Positions 1-6,232 are shown, counted from the stretch's first letter. The stretch: 7,537 nt of DNA from an uncultured Planctomycetia bacterium (GCA_938003765.1 CALKYE010000205.1:1-7537); one strand, 5' to 3'. The notes: generated from the letters alone by a model not told the origin. Program-made: numbers and translations.

Positions 1-1101
1 GGCCGGAGCGGGAAGCGCTCGATTGAACTCGTCACGGATCGGCAGCGCCCTGAAGTCGTAGCTCACAGACGCACGAGCCGCGCTGGAGCCTTTGAAGTCG
101 TAGAGCAAGCGCGACGCGGGAAGCTCGAAGTCGAGGAACTGCCCCGGGGCCAGCTCCACGACTCGCAGTCGCCAGTCGAGCAACGGAGGTTGATCCTCGA
201 AGGGGTCGATGAGTCCGTCGGTCACGGGGGCCCCGAGCAAGTACGGGCGCCACCACACGCCACCCGAACGTTCGACCTCCAGCGTCGCGCGCACGTCGGG
301 CTCTTCACCGAGTCGGTTTCGCGTGAAGACAGGCCTGACCACGCGGTGCGCGCGCGCGTTCGAGCGGTTGACGAGCCGCAGGTTGAGTCGCTGTGGCTCC
401 CATGAGTACGCCGGCTTCGAGTCTGCGCGCGTCAGCTCGAGCGCGAGATCACTCTCGATCTGACTGCGCGCGCAGTCCGGCGCCTCCAGCAGCAACTCAA
501 CCGGCGCCGAGACCAGTTCGAACGGCGCGACGCCCGCCATTCCCCCCAGTCCTTCCGGCGGCGGAATGGGCTCGGGGTCGTCGCAGTCGCGCAACGACGG
601 CCTCGCCTTGTAGGCATAGTGCGCGCGGATGCGCACTCGACCGTGCTCGGGAAGTTCGGGGATCGAACCCATCCAGTCCAGTCGTTGCGCGACGCCAGAA
701 GCAAGAGTCACGACATCGTCGAGCCAGTTTGCGTCGTAGAGACCGCACCGCCCGAGGCCCTGCATCGGCAACGTCCGCCACGCGCCGTCCTCGGCTTGGA
801 CCTCGGCGCTGAAGCGAACGTGAGGCTCGCGCCAACCGACCTCGGAGCCATCGCGCGGCAGTACGACCGCGTGAGAGTTCGTCGCTGAGCTATTCACGAT
901 GTCGACGTCGATCTCGAGCGGCCACCAGGAGTGCTTGGGCGGTGTTCCGACGATGCGCGTGACGAGCTCCAGGTCGCCGCTGAGCGCGGATCCTTCGGCC
1001 GTGACCGGCGTTCGCTGAGCCGTGGCGCGCGCACTTGACGCGAAGGTCGCGGCCAAAGCCAACGCTGAGAGAACCACGAACCTGTCGATCGCCTGCGCCA
1101 T
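1..1101 (-). CDS. Exported protein of unknown function, two similar beta-rich halves (3' end outside window)
   Basis: The frame is open for 367 codons from the ATG at 1101 to the window edge, so the C-terminus is missing. I do not recognise the family. The N-terminus reads as a Sec signal peptide: a short polar start (MAQAIDRF), a hydrophobic stretch at residues 9-21 and a likely cleavage after Ala28 (ARATA|Q), so the mature protein should lie outside the cytoplasm. No transmembrane segment follows. The rest looks like alternating beta strands in two related halves, about residues 43-166 and 218-352. Both contain LEL, a Trp-Pro or Trp-Glu-Pro turn, I/LVN followed by Ser/Asn and a conserved His, then a P-x-V-R strand, a Trp-containing strand and a final strand with Tyr. 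Cys119, Cys173 and Cys210 are the only cysteines seen. The start is supported by GGAG seven bases upstream. GC (67% in two 60-base samples) is below the AAA+ gene, and codon choice is less extreme. A secreted beta-sandwich or adhesion role is conceivable but unproven. Confidence 0.8.
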   Translation of the reverse strand, partial: MAQAIDRFVVLSALALAATFASSARATAQRTPVTAEGSALSGDLELVTRIVGTPPKHSWWPLEIDVDIVNSSATNSHAVVLPRDGSEVGWREPHVRFSAEVQAEDGAWRTLPMQGLGRCGLYDANWLDDVVTLASGVAQRLDWMGSIPELPEHGRVRIRAHYAYKARPSLRDCDDPEPIPPPEGLGGMAGVAPFELVSAPVELLLEAPDCARSQIESDLALELTRADSKPAYSWEPQRLNLRLVNRSNARAHRVVRPVFTRNRLGEEPDVRATLEVERSGGVWWRPYLLGAPVTDGLIDPFEDQPPLLDWRLRVVELAPGQFLDFELPASRLLYDFKGSSAARASVSYDFRALPIRDEFNRALPAPA

Positions 1102-1108
1102 CGCACCG

Positions 1109-1112
1109 CTCC
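1109..1112 (-). promoter_or_regulatory. Shine-Dalgarno of the exported-protein gene
   Basis: On the minus strand GGAG lies seven bases before the ATG at 1101, which is standard spacing. It is the clearest Shine-Dalgarno sequence in the window and decides this start codon. Confidence 0.6.
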
Positions 1113-1144
1113 AGGGAATCGGACCTCGCCTCGGCTGACCACTC

Positions 1145-1226
1145 GCAACGCGTTGCCGTGAACGTCGCGCGCGGCTCCAGGGTTCACGGAGTGGGCGGCG
1201 CTCGCGGAGAACCTGCGCACGCGAGC
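1145..1226. repeat. Palindrome and two inverted repeats in a divergent promoter region
   Basis: The 232-bp gap between the two divergent genes (1102-1333) contains three dyads. GCAACGCGTTGC at 1145-1156 is a perfect 12-bp palindrome. CCGTGAAC at 1156-1163 pairs perfectly with GTTCACGG at 1182-1189. GCTCGCG at 1200-1206 pairs perfectly with CGCGAGC at 1220-1226. They could be operator half-sites serving one or both genes, or hairpins in the 5' leader of the minus-strand transcript. Arms of 7-8 bp are not rare in DNA this GC-rich, so only the clustering is suggestive. I see no RNA gene and no plausible small CDS in the gap. Confidence 0.35.
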
Positions 1227-1321
1227 AGTGCTGGCGCCGGGCGCTGCCTTCGCCGGAGACGTCGCTCCACCACTCCAATCGACACGAAAGCGACAGCGCG
1301 CAGCGGGCGTGAGCCGACTGC

Positions 1322-1327
1322 TATTCT
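1322..1327 (+). promoter_or_regulatory. Candidate -10 element, leaderless-type placement
   Basis: TATTCT ends six bases before the A of the ATG at 1334, so transcription starting about 7 bp downstream would begin at the start codon. There is no Shine-Dalgarno sequence before this ATG. An in-frame TGA at 1310-1312, with no other start codon after it, makes 1334 the earliest possible start. No convincing -35 hexamer is visible at 16-18 bp. Confidence 0.4.
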
Positions 1328-1333
1328 CGCCGC

Positions 1334-4300
1334 ATGGGAGAGCGGCTCGAGCAACTTTGTGCGCGTGTGGCGCGCGGCGACGATGGCGCAGCGGCGGAGC
1401 TGGCGGCGCTGTTGCGCTCCGACGAGATCCAGATCCTGCGCGCGTGCGCCACGCACGCGAGCGCGCTCGTGAGACGCGTCGCTGCGTCGGCCTTGCCCGG
1501 TCGCATCGAGATGGCCTCGGCCGCGATCGCGCGCGTGCTCGCGAAGGACCGCGAGGCTCAGGTGCGTCGCGCGCTGGCCGAAGCCATGAGCGACGATCCG
1601 CACTGGGGCGACGACGAGCTGTACGCGCTCTTGCTCGAAGACACGGACGAAAGCGTGCGCTCCACGCTGATCGAGCGCGCCGTCGAGCGCGAAGAGCTGC
1701 TCGACACGCTCGCCATCGCGGTGCACGAGGACGAGAGCACGACGATTCGCGCGCGCCTGTGCGCCCTGCTCGCCGAGCGCCACCCCGAGCGCGCCGTGCC
1801 GGTCTTGATCGAGGCGCTCGCGCAGCAGCACGACAGGGAGGTCCTGCGCGCCGCCGCCGTCGCGCTCAACGAGCTGGTGAAGCAGTGCAAGGGCTTGCCC
1901 GAGGTGCTGGCGCTGCCGGCGTCGTCGATCGTGGCGGCCGCGCTCGAGCAGCTCGAGGATCTCGCTCCGCGCAAGTTCGCCCGCGCCATCGACGAGCTGC
2001 GTCGACGTGAGGAAGCGGCGCCGACGGCGCCCGTCGCCGACACGGTGGCCGCGCCGCAGGAACCGCTCGGTCCGCGCGCGTTCGAGCTCGACGCACAGGT
2101 CGAAGCCGTGCTCGCCGTGCTGCGCCGACCGAGCAGTCGCGCCGCGTTGCTCGTCGGCCCGAGCGGCGCGGGCAAGACAGCGATCGTGAACGAGCTCTCG
2201 CGCCGCGAGCTGCGGCCCGGCGCGCCCGTGCGCGTCGTGCGCATGTCGCCCGGCGACTTCCTCGCGGGCACCAGGTACCTGGGTGAGTGGCAGACCAAGC
2301 TCGAGGAGTTGGTCCAGTCGCTCAGCAAGTCGCCGGGCTCGGTGTTGTTCGTGCCGATGGCGCACCTGCTCACGAGCACGGGAACGACGATCCACTCCGA
2401 TGGCAACGTCGGCACGTCGCTCGCCAGCTACATCGAGCGCGGCGCGCTGACGATCGTCGGCGAAACCACTGCGGAGGAACTGGCGACCGGGCTGGGGCGA
2501 CACGCCTCGGCGCGCCGCGTGTGGACCGAGATCCGAGTCGAGCCGGCCGACGAAGCTCGCACGCGCCGCATCCTGCGCGCGATCTGCGACGAGGCCAACG
2601 CACCGGCGAGCGATGCGGTTCTCGAGCGCCTGATCGACTACTCGGAGATGTTCGTCCCGGCCGCTGCGCAACCTGGACGCAGCGCGACGCTGCTGCGCGG
2701 CGTGCTCGAGCAACGCCCCGGCGAGCCGCTGACGGTGCCGGCGTTGCTCGACGAGTTGCGGCGCGTGACTGGCGTCCCGATGGACCTGCTCGACGACGAC
2801 ACGCCGCTCGATCCGGCCGCGGTGCGCGAGTTCTTCGCCGCGCGCGTGATGGGCCAGCGCGACGCCATCGAGGCCGTCACGGACGTCGTGACGCTCTTCA
2901 AGGCCGGCCTGAACGATCCGGGCAAGCCGCTGGCGGTGCTCTTGTTCGTCGGTCCCACCGGCGTCGGCAAGACGGAGCTCGCGCGCGCGCTCGCCGAGCG
3001 CTTGTTCGGCGATCCCGCGCGGTTGGTGCGCCTGGACATGAGCGAGTACGCCACCTACGAGGCCTTCGAGCGGCTGCACGGTTCCGCGCATCGCCAGGGC
3101 GTGCTCACGAGCGCCGTGCGCGAGCGGCCGCTGTCGGTGGTGCTGCTCGACGAGATCGAGAAGGCGCACTCGAACGTGTTCGACCTGTGCCTGCAGATCT
3201 TCGACGCGGGCCGACTGACCGACGGCTCGGGCCGCACGGTCGACTTCCGGCGCACGATCCTGATCATGACCAGCAACCTGGGCTCGGCCGTGCGCGTCGA
3301 TCCCAAGCTGGGCTTCGGCGCCAGCGGCGTCGAGACGCCGGCGAGCGACGACGTCCAGCGCGAGCTGCGCAGCTTCTTCCGCCCCGAGTTCCTCGCCCGC
3401 ATCGACCGCGTGGTGCACTTCGCGCCGCTGTCGCTCGAGAGCGCCGAGCAGATCGCGCGCCGCGAGCTCGCGCGCATGCTCGAGCGGCGCGGCATCGAAC
3501 GGCGCGGCCTGTCGATCGACGTCGATCCGACGCTGGTTTCCTTGCTCGTGCGCGAGGGCTACACGCAGGCCTTCGGCGCGCGCCCGCTCAAGGGCACGAT
3601 CGAGCGCCGAGTGCTGCTGCCCGTCGCGCGCGCCATCGCCAGCGGTCGAATCGAGGCCGGATCGGTGCTGCGCTTGCGCGTGGATGCGAGCGGCGCCGTG
3701 GCCGTCGATGTCGTGCGCCCGGTGAGCGAGCACTCCACGCTCGCGCCGGCGGCCGCCCCCGCGCACTCCGATGCGTTGCGCGAGCGCGCGCAAGGCCTCG
3801 CCGCCGCCGTGGACGCGATCGAACGACTCGCCGCGCGCTGGACCGCGCGTCGCAGCGAACTCGTCGAGGCCTCGAACGCGCCCGGCTTTTGGACCGACGC
3901 TGCGCAGTCAGCGCGTTCACTGGACGAGCTGCACCGCATCGACCAACTGCTCGAGCGCATCGCCAAGCTCACGCGCGGCGCACGCGGTCTGATCGATCGG
4001 CTCGCGCGCCCGCGCGGACCGCGAAGCTCGGCGCAGGACTACGACAAGCTCAACTTGAGCGCCGCGCAACTGACGTTGCTCGCGAAGATCGCCGCGCTGA
4101 GCGACGGAAGCCGTCTGGGCGACGCGTTGGTCGAGATCACTTCCGTGCGACGCTCGACGGCCGGGCTCGACGGCGTCCACCTGTTGGCGCGCATGTACCG
4201 CGCCTGGGCCGAGCGCCACGGCTACGAGTGCGAGACGCTCTCCGATCGCTGCGGCGGCGAGCCGCACGAGGACTCGCTCGTGCTCGCCGTGCGGGGAGCG

Positions 4301-4774
4301 GGCGCTCACGAGCTGCTGCGCGGCGAGAGCGGCCTGCACACGTTCCAGCAGACCGACGGCGACAAGCGCGCGGGCGCGAAGGGCGCTCGAACACAGCGCG
4401 AGGCCGTGCGAGTCGACGTGCACGCCGTCACCGAAGCGGGCCTCGACGCGGCGCGCGACGGGCTCTCCAGCTCGACGCGCAAGCTCTCGGGCGTGCGCGG
4501 GCGACAGATCGAGCGCCCCACGCTCGAGGCCAAGGTCTTCGACGAGCGGCGCGCGCGCTCGGCGGTCGTGTGGAGCGCGCAACCGCCCAAGAAGGCGCTC
4601 CACCACGCGCGGCTCCTGCTCGAGTCACGCAAGGAATCCACGGCGGGCGGCGAGCACGTCGTGCGCCGCTACCAACTCGGCTCAGCGCCCCTGGTGCGCG
4701 ACATGCGCTCGAAATCGCAGTCGGGCAAGCTGCACCGCGTGCTCGACGGCGAGCTCGACGAGTTCCTCGTCTGA
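1334..4774 (+). CDS. ClpA/B/C-type AAA+ unfoldase with N-terminal HEAT-like repeats, fused to an RF2-like release-factor module
   Basis: This 1146-residue protein has three parts. Residues 1-225 are alpha-helical, HEAT/ARM-like repeats instead of a Clp N-domain. Residues about 245-810 are a double AAA+ core. Ring 1 has Walker A GPSGAGKT (275-282) and a pore loop RYLG (314-317), but VLFVPMAH (337-344) has Met342-Ala343 where Walker B needs Asp-Glu. No ClpB coiled-coil middle domain is present. Ring 2 has Walker A GPTGVGKT (540-547), Walker B LLDEIEKAH (604-612), Arg689 as likely arginine finger and a GAR sensor-2 motif (748-750), but the pore loop is shortened to GSAHRQG (583-589). LGFG (659-662) lies where ClpA/ClpC dock ClpP. 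Residues 813-1146 match RF2: an N-terminal helical region with PGFW, a PCRF core with MYRAWAERHGYE (from 954), ESGLH (998-1002) and the ending VLDGELDEFLV. GGQ aligns with GRQ (1056-1058). It is probably cytoplasmic; ATP-driven remodelling linked to ribosomes is inferred. The ORF is continuous, with no sign of a frameshift or an internal start for the RF part. Confidence 0.9.
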   Translation: MGERLEQLCARVARGDDGAAAELAALLRSDEIQILRACATHASALVRRVAASALPGRIEMASAAIARVLAKDREAQVRRALAEAMSDDPHWGDDELYALLLEDTDESVRSTLIERAVEREELLDTLAIAVHEDESTTIRARLCALLAERHPERAVPVLIEALAQQHDREVLRAAAVALNELVKQCKGLPEVLALPASSIVAAALEQLEDLAPRKFARAIDELRRREEAAPTAPVADTVAAPQEPLGPRAFELDAQVEAVLAVLRRPSSRAALLVGPSGAGKTAIVNELSRRELRPGAPVRVVRMSPGDFLAGTRYLGEWQTKLEELVQSLSKSPGSVLFVPMAHLLTSTGTTIHSDGNVGTSLASYIERGALTIVGETTAEELATGLGRHASARRVWTEIRVEPADEARTRRILRAICDEANAPASDAVLERLIDYSEMFVPAAAQPGRSATLLRGVLEQRPGEPLTVPALLDELRRVTGVPMDLLDDDTPLDPAAVREFFAARVMGQRDAIEAVTDVVTLFKAGLNDPGKPLAVLLFVGPTGVGKTELARALAERLFGDPARLVRLDMSEYATYEAFERLHGSAHRQGVLTSAVRERPLSVVLLDEIEKAHSNVFDLCLQIFDAGRLTDGSGRTVDFRRTILIMTSNLGSAVRVDPKLGFGASGVETPASDDVQRELRSFFRPEFLARIDRVVHFAPLSLESAEQIARRELARMLERRGIERRGLSIDVDPTLVSLLVREGYTQAFGARPLKGTIERRVLLPVARAIASGRIEAGSVLRLRVDASGAVAVDVVRPVSEHSTLAPAAAPAHSDALRERAQGLAAAVDAIERLAARWTARRSELVEASNAPGFWTDAAQSARSLDELHRIDQLLERIAKLTRGARGLIDRLARPRGPRSSAQDYDKLNLSAAQLTLLAKIAALSDGSRLGDALVEITSVRRSTAGLDGVHLLARMYRAWAERHGYECETLSDRCGGEPHEDSLVLAVRGAGAHELLRGESGLHTFQQTDGDKRAGAKGARTQREAVRVDVHAVTEAGLDAARDGLSSSTRKLSGVRGRQIERPTLEAKVFDERRARSAVVWSAQPPKKALHHARLLLESRKESTAGGEHVVRRYQLGSAPLVRDMRSKSQSGKLHRVLDGELDEFLV

Positions 4775-4781
4775 CCCGACC

Positions 4782-5537
4782 TCAGGCCCGCCGCAGGCGC
4801 ACCAGCATCCGCGGCGAGGAAGCGCTGTGCGGCGAGTCGTCGAAGCCGCCACGCACGTCGAGCAGCTCCAGGCGCACGTCGCGCGCGAGCTGGCGGAATT
4901 CCGGCAGCTCGTAGAGGCGCACGTCTTCGCGCCAGCGGCGCACGTCGCCGTCGGTGCGCAGCTCGACTTCCTTGACGACGCGGCGGCCGCCTTCGAGCAA
5001 GGAACGGCTCTCGCGCAGCAGGAAGTCGGCGCCTTCGCGCACGCTCTCGGCCCGCAGGCCGGCGCGCACGAACGAGGGGTTCATCAGGTCGAGCACCGCC
5101 AGGCCGCCCGGCGCGAGCACGCGCGCGAGGTCGCGCAGCACTTGCGCGTCGCCCAGCTCGCCGAAGTAGCCGAAGGACGAGAACAGGTTCACCACCGTGC
5201 GGAACGCGCCGGTGGCGAAAGGGATCTCGCGCGCGTCGGCGCGGACGAGTCGACCGCCGAGGAGCTTGTCGCCTTGCGGCAGACTGCGCGACTGCAGCAG
5301 CAGGTCGCGCGAGAGGTCGAGCCCGAACACGTCGACGCCGGCCTCGGCGAGCAGCAGCGTGTGGCGGCCGAAGCCGCAGCACAGATCGAGCGTGCGGCCG
5401 CCGACGCCTTGCGCGAGCAGCCACTTCACCTCCGCGCGCGCGGCCTCGAGGTCGCGGTGCGGGTACACGCGCAGGTAGTCGGCGCGGAAGGCGTCTTCGT
5501 ACCAGCGAGCTCCGCCCGCGCTCGGTTCAGCGCCCAT
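4782..5537 (-). CDS. Class I SAM-dependent methyltransferase, substrate unknown
   Basis: This 251-residue cytoplasmic protein has the full Rossmann methyltransferase pattern. Motif I is LDLCCGFGRH (50-59), which binds S-adenosylmethionine. The acidic end of strand 2 is in VFGLDLS (70-76), Asp101 lies in VRADAREIPF, motif IV is VVNLFSSFGYF (115-125), and the post-motif strand is LAPGGLAVLDLMNP (141-154). The NLF-SFGYF motif and the ending GGFDDSPHSASSPRML (230-244) are typical of a widespread group of small class I methyltransferases whose substrates are mostly unassigned, so no substrate is named. The ATG at 5537 was chosen. A GTG at 5546, three codons earlier, overlaps the upstream stop as GTGA and is a credible alternative that would couple translation. 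The gene is second in an operon with the lipoprotein gene. Its stop is 7 bp from that of the convergent AAA+ gene, and I see no terminator hairpin between them. Confidence 0.9.
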   Translation of the reverse strand: MGAEPSAGGARWYEDAFRADYLRVYPHRDLEAARAEVKWLLAQGVGGRTLDLCCGFGRHTLLLAEAGVDVFGLDLSRDLLLQSRSLPQGDKLLGGRLVRADAREIPFATGAFRTVVNLFSSFGYFGELGDAQVLRDLARVLAPGGLAVLDLMNPSFVRAGLRAESVREGADFLLRESRSLLEGGRRVVKEVELRTDGDVRRWREDVRLYELPEFRQLARDVRLELLDVRGGFDDSPHSASSPRMLVRLRRA

Positions 5538-5542
5538 CGCCG

Positions 5543-6142
5543 TCACTTCTGCGCCGGCTTTTCGAGCACGAGCTCGAGCTGCGTGTCGCCGCGCACGGCG
5601 TCGGTGACGGCGAAGTACGCGTCGTCGCGCGTGTCGACGCTCCCGTCGAGGTCGAAGCGCAGCTCCACCTCCAGCTCCACGCTCTTGGGCAGCGGCGAGG
5701 GCAGGATCGTGGTGTCCTTGTTGAGCACGAACACGAACTCGCGCGCTCCGTCCTTCGCCGGCATCAGGCCCTTCTTCTCCGCCTCCGGGTCGTCGAGATC
5801 GACCACATAGGCCCACAGCGGCATCTTCGGGCCGCTCTGGCCCTTCTGGCGCAGAGTCACCATCAACCGGCCTTGCGTCGCGCTCGCGAGCTCGCCCTTG
5901 AGCAGCGCGACACCCGCGAACTGACTGGGATCGGTGAGCTCAGCGCGCTGCGTCGCGGCGCCCGGGACTTGCGGATGCCCCGGAGGCATCTCGTTCAGCG
6001 GCGGATGTCCCTGCGGCAAGGCGCCCGTCGAGTTGGAAACGGGCGGCGGGGCCGACTGGGGCGTGGCCGGTCGCGGCGCATCGCCACAGGACGAAGAAAA
6101 CGCGGCCAGGCTCGCGACGAGAACGAAGGTGCGGGAGTCCAT
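5543..6142 (-). CDS. Probable lipoprotein with CcmI/CycH-like C-terminal domain
   Basis: This 199-residue protein starts with a short signal sequence (hydrophobic residues 6-15) ending in SSSC with Cys19, a non-standard lipobox because position -3 is Ser rather than Leu. It is therefore probably, not certainly, lipid-anchored. Residues 21-65 are a Pro-rich linker with two copies of a GHP motif, LPQGHPPLN (42-50) and MPPGHPQVP (52-60). Residues 75-195 form a beta-rich domain: GVALLKGELA, then a GPKMPLWAYVVDL strand (104-116), FVFVLNKDTTI (136-146), then ELRFDLDGSVDTRDD (160-174) and ELVLE near the end. This order resembles the Ig-like C-terminal domain of cytochrome c biogenesis proteins CcmI/CycH, recalled from memory. 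No TPR region or other cytochrome c maturation gene is present, so a direct maturation role is not supported. There is no Shine-Dalgarno sequence; CAATCT lies eight bases before the ATG. The gene leads the operon with the methyltransferase. Confidence 0.75.
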   Translation of the reverse strand: MDSRTFVLVASLAAFSSSCGDAPRPATPQSAPPPVSNSTGALPQGHPPLNEMPPGHPQVPGAATQRAELTDPSQFAGVALLKGELASATQGRLMVTLRQKGQSGPKMPLWAYVVDLDDPEAEKKGLMPAKDGAREFVFVLNKDTTILPSPLPKSVELEVELRFDLDGSVDTRDDAYFAVTDAVRGDTQLELVLEKPAQK

Positions 6143-6150
6143 GCGGGCGG

Positions 6151-6156
6151 AGATTG
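6151..6156 (-). promoter_or_regulatory. Candidate -10 element close to the lipoprotein start
   Basis: On the minus strand CAATCT ends eight bases before the ATG at 6142, and the intervening bases (CCGCCCGC) offer no ribosome binding site. The arrangement resembles TATTCT-CGCCGC-ATG at 1322-1336. It fits a leaderless or near-leaderless transcript, but the first base departs from the TANNNT pattern. Confidence 0.25.
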
Positions 6157-6179
6157 GAACAGGCGGCGGCGGCGCGCGC

Positions 6180-6210
6180 GAGTCGACTCACGCTGCGCGG
6201 CCGCGCAGCG
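6180..6210. repeat. Adjacent palindromes, including a perfect 20-bp palindrome
   Basis: GAGTCGACTC at 6180-6189 is a perfect 10-bp palindrome. One base later, 6191-6210 is a perfect 20-bp palindrome with half-site CGCTGCGCGG and no spacer. It lies 49 bp upstream of the lipoprotein start and 171 bp upstream of the dgt start. It could be a dimeric regulator's operator or, if transcribed, a hairpin. No T-run follows on either strand, so it is not an ordinary intrinsic terminator. Confidence 0.6.
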
Positions 6211-6232
6211 CGGCTTTCACGCCGCAACCTAT

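Noticed and set aside
894..1220. 108-codon minus-strand frame across the start of the exported-protein gene
   Set aside because: It overlaps the signal-peptide-bearing frame in another phase and has Arg/Ser-rich, domain-free content.
1184..3793. 869-codon open frame on the minus strand opposite the AAA+ gene
   Set aside because: It is antisense to a gene with unmistakable Walker motifs. Its product is low-complexity (Arg, Ala, Gln, His-rich), as expected from the mirror of strongly biased GC-rich codons.
4772..4800. Bidirectional terminator between the convergent genes
   Set aside because: Only 7 bp separate the stop codons, and I find no strong hairpin with a T-run there on either strand.
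2287..4914. 875-codon plus-strand open frame in another phase of the AAA+ gene
   Set aside because: The product is almost entirely Arg/Ala/Pro with no domain. It is a by-product of high GC at third positions and reads past the real stop.
4827..5810. 327-codon plus-strand frame opposite the methyltransferase
   Set aside because: It lies antisense to a gene with clear SAM-binding motifs and has no recognisable domain.
5538..5816. N-terminal extension of the methyltransferase to an ATG at 5816
   Set aside because: The extra 93 residues overlap the lipoprotein gene in another frame, are Arg/Gly-rich and precede the point where the methyltransferase family begins.
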